Below are positions 45,844 through 57,012 of a stretch of 64,000 nucleotides of DNA, piece by piece (within the stretch, counting starts at the first letter, position 1; each line of letters starts with the position of its first letter). Origin of the DNA: Pocillopora verrucosa (Eukaryota > Cnidaria > Anthozoa > Scleractinia > Pocilloporidae); assembly GCF_036669915.1 (NCBI RefSeq), contig NC_089312.1, positions 19,926,817 to 19,990,816 on the forward strand. The letters run 5' to 3'. A model generated the notes under the pieces. It saw only the letters and a list, made by a program, of their open reading frames with translations, was not told the origin of the DNA and did no database searches. The position numbers and the translations under genes are program-made.

Positions 45844-45877
45844 ACCTATCATTTTATTGGTAAAATAAACGATAGGT
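45844..45877. repeat. Short inverted repeat, hairpin-prone
   Basis: ACCTATC and ATTTTA on the left pair with TAAAAT and GATAGGT on the right, around TTGG, with a four-base bulge. Its function is unknown. Confidence 0.6.
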
Positions 45878-46284
45878 TTGAACCAATCAGAGCGCACGTA
45901 GTATCTAAGCTATTAGATAAGATAACAATAATAGAGGTGCGCGAGTGACAACTTACTTTTTTTCTTGAGAGTGGTGACGTAAATTCTTAGTATTTTGTCG
46001 ATTCATGCAGTTTTTTGTTCATTGTTATTGTGATTCACCATGAGAATCTGAGAATCGTGACCGTAAAAGTAGTTACCATAAGTTCCATTCCAGATGAGCA
46101 TATCTAGATATAGCGCACTAATTTAGTTGAGAGACAATGTCCTATCTGGCTAAATATTGAGACTTGCAATGCGATTTGTTTTGTCTAGTTTAGAACAGTA
46201 CATGACCAGGAGATTAAGTTTAGAAGCTTTATTAGGGACATTCAACTCTGTGAATCACCTCAGTTCTATCTGTCTTATATCCAA

Positions 46285-46495
46285 TTAACCCTTTAATTCC
46301 CATGAGTGACCAAGAAAGAAATTCCCCTTACAATATCAGTACAATATCAAGCAGACAAGTGATGAGAATAAAGAAAACTATCAATTTAGGGATAATTAGT
46401 TGATCCAATACTGAATTCTCTGAACTAACATTATAAGAATTGTATGGTTGACAGTAAGGAGAATTACATATTCGGTCTAGGAGTTAAAGGGTTTA
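46285..46495 (+). repeat. MITE-like element, TTAACCCTTTAA type
   Basis: Begins TTAACCCTTTAATTCC and ends GGAGTTAAAGGGTTTA, an inverted terminal repeat of about 16 bp. The body contains CAATATCAAGCAGACAAGTG, GATGAGAATAAAGAAAAC and TAGTTGATCCAATAC. No coding. I recall this as a common coral repeat, but could not search. A fragment of its GATGAGAATAAAGAAAAC block recurs near 57848. Confidence 0.82.
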
Positions 46496-46509
46496 GAGAC
46501 CCATCAACG

Positions 46510-46658
46510 GTTGTGGATCAGTGCTAGTATCTGAGCAACTTCGCACCTACTTCCTTTGACCCATCAACAGTCAACTGATAACGAGTTGAGGTTAATTTTG
46601 GATAAAGGAGGTATAGGTGCGCAGTTTCTCCGGCTCAGATACTGGCATTGATCCAAGA
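46510..46658. repeat. Foldback element next to the MITE
   Basis: The left arm, 46510-46562 (GGATCAGTGCTAGTATCTGAG.., CGCACCTAC, CCTTTGACC), is the reverse complement of the right arm, 46600-46658 (..GGTGCGCAG, CTCAGATACTGGCATTGATCC). The spacer is about 40 bp. It begins within 20 bp of the end of the MITE at 46285-46495. Confidence 0.82.
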
Positions 46659-47908
46659 GTTGTAGTTCCAGTTTTGCTTCTAAGAAACTGGCGACTTAGT
46701 AAGGAACGTGGAAGGGTTAAGAATTCTTTCCGTCAGCAGTTACACCTTCTAAGGATCGTCCTCTTGGTCAGTTGTGCTATTACTTTAGGATCAACGAAAA
46801 AGTTTCTGCAAAACGTGGTCTGTTCAGTTTTCCCCCATGAAAACTCGATATCGTAATCAACAAAGATGTAAAAACGAATGATATTCTATCGATTCTCGGT
46901 TTGCGCCTCTCTACTTATAAGATTGTATCTTATCCCTAACTGCCCCAAATCCCATCCACTCCGCGACTGATTGAGGAGGCGAAACGAACAAACGATTGAA
47001 TATATCTTAACCTGCTGTTTTCTTCGTCCACTCTGTGAAGCGAAATGAAATTCTTGATTTTGCGGGTGCTTTTCAAATATTCTTTTCAATTCTACATGGC
47101 AAACCATCATAAACTATGTAAACTGAAATAGGGAAAAATGTAGATTTTAATTAAAACTTGATGGCCGGTATTGAGTAGGCAAATTAACAAGGGCATAATT
47201 TGGGGCCAGAGCAAAGTAGGAAATGTTACGCCGACTGAGTTATTTGAAAGAAATTGAATTAAAGTCATAGATTATTAACAGTTTAATTAAAGTGAGACAT
47301 TTTTTTTTTCATTCTGCTCTTGTGACTGATAGTTAGTTTCAATGGGTGATGATAGAGTATCATGGTTCCCTAATTTATCTATGACAGTCAACCACGGATT
47401 TTCAATAAATCTGCATTCCATAAATTTTTTTTTACAGTGGGAAACTTGGCTAGCTTCGCCGATTTCTTTTCTTTTCTTTTCGTCTCTTACAATTTTATTT
47501 ATCATAAATTCCCCTTTTAATTGCTTGCCCACTTTCGTCTTCATATTTGCTGAAAGGTAAATTTACTATTTAGGATATTCTTAGACATTGTTTGCTCTAG
47601 AAAATTCAGCAGTGTGATAATTGCAAATAGTCAGTATGGAGGTTTAAAATCCCCTCAGATGTAATCTTTGTGAGATATTTTCGTTTTGAAGGCATTATTT
47701 TATTACTTAGGACGCAATTTCAGGGCTCCTGCTCAGCTCAATAGCTTTGTCTTATATGCATAGACGAATCATGCAAAACTAGGTGAAATAATCACAACTT
47801 CTCCTTTTCAGCGCGTGAGCAATCGGAAACTAGGCCAGCACGATTTCAAGACAACCACTGACTTATCGGCAACAGTTTGGTCCCACATAGGCAAACAGTG
47901 CATTCACA
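46659..47908. other. Intergenic, no gene seen
   Basis: No recognisable coding, RNA or repeat feature ahead of the broken receptor. Confidence 0.55.
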
Positions 47909-48881
47909 ATGAATGATACTTTGTCCGGGAAAAGACGTCTTCAACTCCTTCTTAGCTTAAGAAGTTCTTCTGAAATTGTATTAGAAACGTCAACTGGGTC
48001 AATTCTTGCTGCTGTGGGACTGTACGGTAATGTGCTGGTTTTAATCGTTGTTTACAAAACACCCAGACTCTGAAACTCAGCTGGTATATTGATTATGTCG
48101 TTAGCGATTTCTGACCTTGCCATGGAAGTGTTGCAAATTCCGTTGTTTTTGTCCTCAAATATCGCTGGAAGATGGCTAGGTGGATTTAATCTTTGCCAAG
48201 TCAGTGGCTATTCAGTAGCGTTTCTAGCCAGCATGTCATTACAAACTATGGCCTTAATGGCGCTTGACCGTCACTTTCGCATCGCTCACCCACTGAGACA
48301 CCGAATCTCGTCTTCAGCGTGAAGCGAGCGAAAGCGATGACAGTTGCTTTATGGTTGTTTTCATCCACAGTACAACTTCCGTATGTGGCAAATTGCGGTG
48401 TATACTCTTTTCATCCCGGTAAATGCATCTGCTTTGTGGATTCGTCACCTCTGGCGATAATCGGCATAGCTTATATTGTTATTCCTTCCGTTGTTGTTCA
48501 GAATTTTTACTTGAAAGTGTACTTAGCTTTGAGGGCCCGAAATCACCGGGTGTAAAAAGTCTGCAAATTCAAAACAGCGATACTCTTAGGATGACAACAC
48601 AAGAAATCAAGTTAATCAAGACGATATTGGTAACAGTACTTGCATATGCGATTTGTCGGGCACCGGTCATAATAACGGATTTGCTGGACCAGGTTCGAGG
48701 TGGATGGGCACATCCTCGTGGTTTTTATGTGATATACACAGTTTGCAGCATTGCAAGTTCGTATATTAATCCTGTTTTTTATGGTATCATGAACAAGTCT
48801 CTCCGTGGGGAATACATAAGGCTGCTGGGACTTAACAAAACTAAAAACTTTGATTGTTCTCTAGCCTCGATTAAAAGGTAA
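47909..48881 (+). pseudogene. Broken rhodopsin-class GPCR
   Basis: A full-length receptor can be followed across three reading frames. It starts at ATG 47909 (MNDTLSGK) and runs through TM1 (VGLYGNVLVLIVVY). An in-frame TGA at 48071-48073 sits where the ICL1 residue after TPRL is expected. TM2-TM3 follow (SLAISDLAME, Cys in FNLCQVS, ALDRHFRIAHP with DRH for DRY). Frameshift 1 is near 48308-48320. TM4-TM5 follow with an ECL2 cysteine pair (GKCIC). Frameshift 2 is near 48540-48556, then TM6-TM7 (YINPVFYGIMN) and TAA at 48881. Three lesions make a functional product unlikely. The TGA could come from CGA by CpG decay. It looks loosely melatonin-receptor- or opsin-like, and is not a close copy of the other receptors here. 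Confidence 0.88.
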
Positions 48882-49003
48882 AATTGTTTTTCGCATGTAG
48901 AAACAACTTAAAGTAGTATTTTGTCGAGTGCCAGTTACACCATTACAGGTTTAAAAAATTTTCATATTCTTTCGCAATTAAAAGATTTTTAAAAGGTTTT
49001 TAG

Positions 49004-49330
49004 AGAAAGATGTTTTTCTTCTTGTCACGACCGTGGGACAAAGAAAAAATTCTGAGTCCCTGCGAGGAATCGAACCACAGACCTTCGGAGTCCGCGCTCC
49101 GACGCTCTACAAACCAAGCCACAGAGACTCTATGGTGAGCAAGACCCATTACGAAGTTCATATATGACACGCGTCCTGCACACTGCTAAGATCAGCAATG
49201 TCGACAGCATCATGTTTATAAACAGAATAAGGAAGATTGTAGGTTTTGAGCTCGTTAAAGAAATAGAAAAAGATGTTTTTCGTCTTGTCACGAGTGTTAA
49301 ACAAAGAAAAAATTCTGAGTTTTCTTTGTC
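49004..49330 (-). repeat. tRNA-derived SINE-like unit with partial tandem copy
   Basis: On the minus strand, 49128-49055 folds as a degenerate tRNA. The seven-pair acceptor stem is GTCTCTG/CAGGGAC. A GCTT/GAGC D-stem, a TCGGA/TCCGA anticodon stem with an eight-base loop lacking U33, and a T-arm with perfect B-box GGTTCGATTCC follow. The A-box is weak. The stretch 49004-49057 recurs directly at 49265-49320 (GATGTTTTTC.TCTTGTCACGA, ACAAAGAAAAAATTCTGAGT), so the unit of about 261 bp has begun a second copy. It is not a functional tRNA gene. Confidence 0.75.
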
Positions 49331-49999
49331 CTTAATAGGCACATGGCAGCATACTGTATGAAAACGTTAAATTTGGACCTACTCTAAAAACGTGGTTGCC
49401 GTATGTGTAGAATAAAAGTTAATTAAAAATATTTTTTCCCAATTTTACTTTCGTCAGTCTGTCTTATTCAAGAGCTGCAGCTTCACTCTGAATCATATTT
49501 GAAAGGTGCTTGATAGCTCATTTCTGCAGGTGGCTCATAGAGCGTGTCTATTCCTAGTGATAATGGATCGCAACATAAACAAATAGGCTAAAAACACGAC
49601 ACTATATCCTGTTGCTCTGAATTATTTAAACGGTCCGCACATGTAATGGTTTGTACACTATTCTCAAGCAAAGGGTTTCTTTGATGAACTCCTAAAATTC
49701 ATAACAATATGGCATTTCGTAAAGGCCTATAGCGGCATTTCTGAGATGATGAGACCCTTCGGCGCAGGCTGCACCTTAAGAATTTTCACATGCAAAACGT
49801 CTCCAGAAAGCAGACCGAGTAATCTTTCCATAAAACAAGTTCCATTCAAGACCTCTATCTGCTGGGTACGAAAATCATGTCCTTGGACATAACGTCGTCA
49901 CTGCAAGGACCAGCGGTTGTATTTGCAATAGAAGACATTTAAGGCGAGGTACTGTGTTTGCGTCAGACTTAAGAGGATTCGAGTCACACAGTTTATCGC

Positions 50000-50447
50000 A
50001 TACACACTTTTTTTTAGAAATAAGAGCCTTTTCATAAGAATGTTTAAACTGAGATTAATCAAAATTTTACGAACATACTAAGAACATTCCTTGGCTGAGA
50101 GTCAGTTAATAACGTCTTAATTTTGCTCTTTTTTTGGTGAGAAGTTTAAATAAAGGTAAAAGAAATGTAAAACTGTGGTCTAACAAGACAATTTACTCAA
50201 ATACCTTGGGGCCTTTTCCAACATTAATAATGCGGTTTTACTATTGCACGATACACTGAAGCCGGAACAACTCAGTTTGTAGTCGAACTTCGTCTAGTCA
50301 CATCCGAATTGATTTATTGAAGTACTATACCACACATCTTAAGAACATGTTAAGAACTTTTTTAGGCTCAAATTGCGAAAAAATAAGCACGTTCAGCCTC
50401 AGCCCCAAAATAAGACATTCTTATGAAAAAAAATAGTGTATGGCCTT
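50000..50447. repeat. Imperfect inverted-repeat element, possible MITE
   Basis: The left end CATACACACTTTTTTTT near 50003 and the CATAAGAATGTTT that follows mirror the right end ATTCTTATG..AAAAAAAATAGTGTATGG near 50408-50447. Several GTTCTTAA/TTAAGAAC words lie between. The ends are approximate. Confidence 0.45.
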
Positions 50448-52627
50448 CATGATTAAGAACACCGTGATGCTCTGGTATTGTCAATTGAATGTTGATTCAG
50501 TTTATCGCATTTTCCCATTTAAATGTGTTTAAATGCATTTTGAGGAGGCCTGTACACGACCAGAAGTAACTAACAGCGTCATCAAAATACCCCCGCGAAG
50601 AATAGAAGTTAGAATTTTAAATAATCATTTTTTTTAAAATTCCGGCAGGTGAAAATAAAACTAAAAGGTACGACGACGGTTAAGATTAAAACGGATTGCA
50701 AATGATCGGCGAACTTAAGAATTTTCGGCCCGATTTTTTAACATTAAAAAGCCGTCAGGTATAGAAAACGATTTTTAACCACAGTAACTTTGATAAAAAA
50801 AATCGCAATATTTTTCACTTCTGGTCTTTCCAAAAGTCGTGCGGTACAAAATTACGATCAAGCTTACAAAGCTTTTACTAGTTTGTAATAAGTACATAAA
50901 AAATGAACCTTTTAACTGTTTATGGATAAAATTAAGACACTATCTTACAAGTGAAGTGCTCCACTAAAAATCGATAGAGAGATAAAGATAACCTAATTTG
51001 CTTTTAACAGCTCCCATGGATTTCTCATATTCCATTTCGTTTGGTAAAGCATTCTAAGTCTGAAATGGGTCTAGATTATCAGATTGTTTTCTTTCTGTCT
51101 TCAATTGAGACAAACTAAAATGAAAAGAAATGAAATTTGTTTCATTGAACTGTGTTCAAAATGCATCGAATCATTCGTTAAACCTTAACTGTGTTTTTTT
51201 TTTCATTCCTTCCTGTTTCAAGTTCCACTATGCTTAATCGGTTGAGAAACGTTTGTCTGCCCTCGATTGAGGTGTTTAGCCTGAAAGTGAAGTGCAAAGC
51301 CTCGTTCGCTAAACATAAGCCAAAATACAACCACTGGGGACTACATTTTCTGAAGTTTAATTTTAAAATCTCCTTTTATTTGTTTGTTTTTGAGTTGGTT
51401 ATATACATAAGTTAGCCTCACTACATTTGCACAGCATGAGAGGGTAAACAATACGTTCCAGCTGCTAAACCTCATTTAGTGGACAACAACTCTTTCAGAT
51501 CTGATGAGATTGTTTCATTGTAGCTCATTTAGCCAGCGACCTCAGACGTTGCGTCCCTATTGAGAAACACTTTTTTGTATTCGTTTTTCTTTATTTCGTT
51601 TGATATTTTGAGAAAAAAGCGAACGTTAAATAACCTCTTGTAAATGCTTCAAGTGTCACTGAGAGATAATCGACGTCGAGGCCTTTATCTTTGAGACGTT
51701 AATCATGATGTCTTGTCAAACAATCGTAAAATTTTCGAAATGTATTAAACACGGTGAACACTTACTCGAATAAAAAAACGGCAATTTACCTGTTTCATTT
51801 CACAAACCGATCCCTGCAATCGATACGAACAACAACAAAATCAAATTCAGTATTGCGCAAACTGCATATCTAGCAAACATCATAACGGGAACTGAAGTTT
51901 TTTCGTGAAGTGGTTTCAAGCCATTTGGACACTTTTTTTGTTAATTACTTTTTATATTTCATTAAAATGCTTTTTCGGACTCTCAATCCCGATGATGAAT
52001 TTCCTCGGCCGAGCCCAAATTTTATCATGTCGTTTCTATTCAGCGAAAGACGATGCATTCGATTCAAGCAAAATCCAGGAAAGTTTTCACGTGCATGTCA
52101 TGAATACCTGGCTCTTGAAATAACCTTTATTGCCAACGAGCTCTCGAATGGTGGATTGAATCAACTCGCAAAACCTTTGCGAAGGATCTCGAGAGTGTCA
52201 AAGTCTGGGATTCGTTTTTATAGCTGAAAGTTAAGCCTGATTAAGAGTAGCTTAGACTTATCGATGTGAGAATCGAAAGCTTGTGTAAGATCATTTTCTT
52301 TTGATAATATTACTTTGTAGAATCTGCTATTATGCAAAAGTGAACTTAAAAGAGAGTTCCGCAATATTTCCTGTTTCTAAAAGTATCCTTCAATAATCGG
52401 CATAAATTAATAGTAACATAAGGAATACAAGGCTAGAATTGTTAGTGTTGTCTTGCCCTTGGATATTCAATCAGGGAACTCGGCATTTCGTGATTTTAGG
52501 TTTCCGCTTCGTCACCTCTTACGTAGTTCTGGTGGAAGAATACACAATCAATCAACTGGGATTCTCTGGGGCTCAAATCATCACAAAGATTATTATGTCT
52601 TTTGTCAATCCTTTCTTTATAACTTTA
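50448..52627. other. Intergenic, no gene seen
   Basis: The open frames at 51905-52227 and 52439-52747 show no family signal; the latter overlaps the end of the receptor on the other strand. No RNA gene is seen. Confidence 0.55.
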
Positions 52628-53623
52628 TCAATGTTGCTGGTAAATTTCCGGCGTGGTGCTATTATTTCGTTCGTTGACCCTACTCAGTTCCTTCCCGTTA
52701 GCCGCCTGATTTCCTATTCTTCCCCTTTTAAAAGGAATTCTGGCTAAAATAGCTTCTTTCAAGCTTGGAATTCGCCAGGAATAAAGAAAAGGATTGAGAC
52801 TTGAGTTAACCCAGATGGAAATGTACTGAAGGTCTCGAAACCAGTGAATTGTAACGCAGCTACAACTTCGGCAGAAGTTTAAAATGTAAATAATTACACA
52901 AGAAGGGGTGTAACAGATGAAGAAAGCAACGAGTATCAGCACGAATGTCTTCGCTATGCGCCTTTCATGCTCGAGAGCCTTTCTGTTTGCGGTGTCAGAA
53001 TTCATTCCAGATTGAAGCTGCGACGACATCTGAAAATGTGCGCGAAGTCTGCGGTAAATTGTGACGTAAGAAAAGAACAGGATTACCACGGTGGCAGCGA
53101 TGATTGTGTTGGCGAAAACAAAAGCGTATTTGATGAAACCAACTTCAAAATACACCGACACAGGTAACAAAATGGAGAAAAGCCAAATGCAGGTCGAAAC
53201 AAGCACAGCTCGTTTCGGGGTTATTTTGTTTCTGTGAACGACTGGATGCGCAACGGCAATGTAACGATCGACAGCCATTGCTATGAGGCAAAGAGTTGAC
53301 GCCGTGCAGCAGACGAAATACGCCACGTGAACTACGGGAAGAACGGGTAAATTGGGATGAGTTGTCAATGCCTCGAGCAGGTGAACATACGCAGAAATTG
53401 TCAGCACGATGAGTCCGACAATGAGGTCAGCAAATGCCAAATTGAAAACCAAGCAGTTGAACGCATTTCGTAGCAGTTTTCGTCTCTCTTTACAAACTGC
53501 CCAGCAGATCAGAAAGTTCGGCGGCACTGTAAAGAAAAACAAGAAAATTGAAATAACCGTCGTCAAAAACGATAGTGATGTTGGAGGAGGTACATCGGAA
53601 CAGTCTTTCTCGAAAAGTGCCAT
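52628..53623 (-). CDS. Rhodopsin-class GPCR without the TM3-ECL2 disulphide (paralogue B1)
   Basis: 331 residues in one exon with an ATG start. The short N-terminus EKDCSDVPPP is shared with its neighbour at 56023-57012. TM1 has VPPNFLICWAV with Asn1.50; TM2 has FNLAFADLIVG. TM3 ends AMAVDRYIAVAHPV, but the position 25 residues before the DRY Arg is Leu, not Cys. ECL2 (SVYFEVGFIKYAFVF) is very short and has no Cys. TM6 has CYTPSC in place of CWLP. ECL3 has FCRSCSC, and TM7 ends SLNPFLYSW. A missing Cys3.25 with Cys in ECL3 recalls the MECA group (melanocortin, S1P/LPA, cannabinoid and adenosine receptors). The ligand is unknown. The GPCR call is firm; the group is inferred. Confidence 0.92.
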   Translation of the reverse strand: MALFEKDCSDVPPPTSLSFLTTVISIFLFFFTVPPNFLICWAVCKERRKLLRNAFNCLVFNLAFADLIVGLIVLTISAYVHLLEALTTHPNLPVLPVVHVAYFVCCTASTLCLIAMAVDRYIAVAHPVVHRNKITPKRAVLVSTCIWLFSILLPVSVYFEVGFIKYAFVFANTIIAATVVILFFSYVTIYRRLRAHFQMSSQLQSGMNSDTANRKALEHERRIAKTFVLILVAFFICYTPSCVIIYILNFCRSCSCVTIHWFRDLQYISIWVNSSLNPFLYSWRIPSLKEAILARIPFKRGRIGNQAANGKELSRVNERNNSTTPEIYQQH

Positions 53624-55902
53624 GACTGCCTTTGCTTTGAGCTTTTTCAGTAATATTCAGCGCTACTGTTTTCGCGAGCTTCGAACAAGCTGGAACAAAT
53701 CTCGTCGACTTGGAGGAAAGTTTCGCAAGACAATGACTCAAGCCTTGCAACCAACAGAACATATATCCTGTCGATTGTATTGTTAGGGTACTTAAAGCGA
53801 GACAGCTGTTAAGAAGAGATGCATGTATTTTATTAGTAATGCAGAATTTGTACTGTTTAGAGCCATTAATAATTTTTATTTTTGCTATGTGACGTTATGG
53901 AAGATAGTTGCATTATGTGTCTAATGAACTAACAGTTAATGATTATTTAACTTTCATATCGTATCTCGCACATATCTTTATTGTGCTGGCCAAAGCCTAT
54001 AGGCACAATTTTTGCCATAAATAATTAAGAAACTGCGAAAGGATCAATACACAAACCAAATAATTACTAAGAGGGTCAGATATCGAAAATGCAATCAAAT
54101 TTGATGAGAAGAACGTTTTTGAAAAAATCAATGAAATGTTTCACTCAGACACGAAAAGCTGAATATGAGGGTCATTAATAGCGAACAACTTTTCGGGCTG
54201 ATTCTTTCAAACATAAAAACATAAGAAGTTATTACTTAGAGAAACAACTAATGGCGCGTTTTCACGCTGCGAAAGAGAATACGTGAAGTGAAGGTACATT
54301 TGCGATAAATAATTCTTGCTTTACTCTTCAAACTCTTCTTCAAACTTCAAACTTCTTCACTCTTCAAACTCATTCAATTCAAATTGCTTTAAAATTCTCA
54401 CCACGAGATCAAATCAAATTTTAAACTTTCTTTAGTGCGGGGATCCATATCAAAGCCACCCTACCGATTGCGATAATATTTTTTAGTCTCTGGCTGTGAA
54501 AATTAGAAAATTTGGTTTCGCGGGTTCAAAATTTAGGAGAAGCTTTTCTTTCTTTAGCCAGCATCAGTCTAGCCCGTGGTTTGGGTTTTTTTTTTTACTT
54601 TTTATTTTTTTAACATAAAACACCTGTGAGCTACGAATGCAAAAGAAAGGTCGAAATAAAAAATCATTAGTCGGGGAAAATAAAAATATATTATAAAATG
54701 TCTTGTGATAAAGATTAATTTTATCGCCTGTCTCGAAGAAGTCAAATCTGATGTTGATCGAGACTTGACGGCATAGTGCAACTCTATTTCAGGCAATGAA
54801 GACTGGCTTTACGTCACCTTACGATGTTTGATGCGCCGCTGTAATTGGTTGTTTTCTCGCGGCTTTGATTGGTGCTTTTTGAATCTCACTGTTTTGCTGA
54901 GCAGTTTCTCAGCTGTCCCGTGCGATTCTTCAGTAGTATTTCTTTATAGTAGGCAACTTTGCATTTAAAATTTCGTTTCCACTTTCGTTTTGATGTTGCA
55001 AATGCAAATCAGTGTCGAGGAGTCGTAGAGGGCAGTGTATTTTCATCGGGAAAATAGACCCGTGGAATAGAAATTACATACATATGCATGGTGCCAGCTA
55101 TATGGAAACACTACTGCAGAACAAGGATCATTGAAAAAGCGCCAAACAAAGTTCTTACGACTAATATCACCATAATCAATAATTTTACTATACTATGGAC
55201 AATGACATCGTTGGACGTTTCCTGAATCTAAGCGTAGGTTATTATTTTTCTTAAGTGAACAGTGGAGTTTCACTGGAATCTTTTGCTTTGTAAGTCGACA
55301 TTGATGGACCAGTTTTGTTCTACAGTCACCAGCTTTGCCATCAAGTTGATCCGTTTGAATTTGTCGTTTACACAGTGATTTCAAAAGTTCTTAGCAAGGT
55401 GTCAGTAATGTTTGACATCTGTTGTCAAGAGTCTGTCAATGTTCTACCTTAGGATCAGTTTGGTATTTAGATCTGCTTTGCGCTATGAAGCCGAAGAAAG
55501 AGTCCACGGGCAATTCATAACTGATATGAAAATTATATAAAACTTTTTCCCACTGGTTTCAGGTTCGTATTCGCGACCTGTAGCACTACCTCAGTAGCCA
55601 TGATGATATTTTACGACTTCAAAAAAAAATACCACACATTTATTTGATATTGACACAAGGAGAAGTGATTGCAATAACTCTCGATTACCTCTTTATTTTT
55701 CAAAGCAGAAATGAAAATTTCCACATCTTCTAAATTGAATTCTGAAGTTCTTTTTATCAAGAGCTAATTTTTTATTTTTGTTCTGCAATCTTCAACAATA
55801 TACCTGTGGGTTTACTCAAGAGCACCTGTTCTGGCTCGTCCATATTTTTTTCATAGTCGTGTGATATTTATCTTAGGTGTTATGATATTTCGTTGACTTC
55901 TA
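53624..55902. other. Spacer between two divergent paralogous receptors
   Basis: About 2.3 kb shared upstream region of the head-to-head pair. No coding signal. It holds an AC-rich CTTCAAACTTC word repeat near 54330-54375, an A/T-rich stretch at 54585-54700 and a GCCTATAGGC-type palindrome near 53995. No clear TATA box faces the minus-strand gene. Confidence 0.55.
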
Positions 55903-55980
55903 CGGCCCGCCTAGAACCGCGACGACAGTCACATCGGCCCGCCCTGAACCGCGACGACAGTTAGATGTAGTATATATTCA
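55903..55980 (+). promoter_or_regulatory. Tandem 32-bp GC-rich repeat plus TATA box upstream of a receptor
   Basis: Two 32-bp units (55903-55934 and 55935-55966) begin CGGCCCGCC and share GAACCGCGACGACAGT. They abut without a gap and differ at only a few positions. Five bases later comes TATATATT (55971-55978), 45 bp before the ATG at 56023. This looks like a compact promoter with a duplicated binding site. If the TATA box is used, the 5' UTR is very short. Confidence 0.55.
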
Positions 55981-56022
55981 TTCGACAAATATCTCGTCTA
56001 CAACGCTGCTCATTTGATTGCC

Positions 56023-57012
56023 ATGTCCCTCTACGAGAAAGACTGTTCCGATGTGCCTCCTCCAATATCACTCTCGTTCCTTACGACGGTCATTTCCTTC
56101 GTCCTTTTTTTCTTTATAGTGCCCACAAACTTTCTCATCTGCTGGGCGGTGTACAAACAGCGACGAAAACTGCTGCGAAATGCGTTTAACTGCTTGGTAG
56201 TCAATTTGGCATTTGCCGACCTCGTTGTTGGCCTTATCGCACTGACGATATCTACCAATGTTCACCTGCTGGAGGCATTAACAAATCATCCTGACTTACC
56301 AGTTCTTGCAGTGGCTCACGTATCGTATTTCATCTGCTGCTCGGCATCAACTCTCAGTCTCACAGCAATGGCTGTCGATCGTTACATCGCTGTGGCGCGT
56401 CCAGTTATCTACAGGAACAAAATACGCCCAAGCCATGCGCTCGCTGTATCGGTTTGCGTTTGGACTGTATCCATTTCCCTGCCGTCAGTGCTGTATTTCG
56501 AAATAGGATTTATTAAATATGCTTTTGTTTTCGCCAATATGGCAATCTTTGCGACCGTAATTATATTTTTCTTCTCGTACATCTCCGTGTATCACAAACT
56601 TCGTACACAGTTTCAGATGTCGTCGCATCTTCATTCCGGCATGAACTTTGAAAGCGCCAATAAAAGGGCTCTTGAACAGGAAAAGCGCATAGCGAAGACA
56701 TTCGTGCTCATACTCGCTGCATACCTCATCTGTTATACCCCTTCGTGCGTGATTATCTACACTTTGAACTTATGCCACAGTTGCAGCTGCATTACGATTC
56801 ATTGGCTACGAGATCTTCAGTATGTTTTCATCTGGCTTAACTCAAGCCTCAATCCATTTCTTTATTCTTGGCAAATTCCAGCCTTCAGAGAAGCTGTTTT
56901 AGATAGTATGCCTCTTAAAAGAGGAAGAGGTTTGAACCAAGTTGCTCCTGGCCAGTCGTTAGAAATGATCGAGGACAATTCAATCCTTCGAGCGAGAGTA
57001 ACTATCTCTTAG
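56023..57012 (+). CDS. Rhodopsin-class GPCR without the TM3-ECL2 disulphide (paralogue B2)
   Basis: 329 residues in one exon; ATG at 56023 (MSLYEKDCSDVPPP), the only nearby ATG. It aligns without gaps to the gene at 52628-53623 over all seven helices, roughly three residues in four identical by eye, diverging in the C-tail after the KRGR motif. Landmarks are VNLAFADLVVG (TM2), AMAVDRYIAVARPV (TM3), CYTPSC (TM6), LCHSCSC (ECL3) and SLNPFLYSW (TM7). As in its sister, Cys3.25 and any ECL2 Cys are absent. The long shared ICL3 stretch FQMSS and its basic EKRIAKTF end suggest common G-protein coupling. It is head to head with its sister, 2.4 kb apart. Confidence 0.93.
   Translation: MSLYEKDCSDVPPPISLSFLTTVISFVLFFFIVPTNFLICWAVYKQRRKLLRNAFNCLVVNLAFADLVVGLIALTISTNVHLLEALTNHPDLPVLAVAHVSYFICCSASTLSLTAMAVDRYIAVARPVIYRNKIRPSHALAVSVCVWTVSISLPSVLYFEIGFIKYAFVFANMAIFATVIIFFFSYISVYHKLRTQFQMSSHLHSGMNFESANKRALEQEKRIAKTFVLILAAYLICYTPSCVIIYTLNLCHSCSCITIHWLRDLQYVFIWLNSSLNPFLYSWQIPAFREAVLDSMPLKRGRGLNQVAPGQSLEMIEDNSILRARVTIS

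Larger units (their letters stand above)
41525..46284. other. Intergenic, no gene seen
   Basis: About 4.8 kb of AT-rich DNA without recognisable exons. It holds a (CT)10 run at 44408-44427 and a short hairpin at 45844-45877. It includes the upstream region of the split receptor gene. Confidence 0.6.

Noticed and set aside
46617-46856. 79-residue plus-strand open frame
   Set aside because: It starts at GTG, and its first part is the right arm of a foldback element.
49055-49128. Functional tRNA gene
   Set aside because: Eight-base anticodon loop without U33, mismatched T-stem and weak A-box, embedded in a repeat unit.
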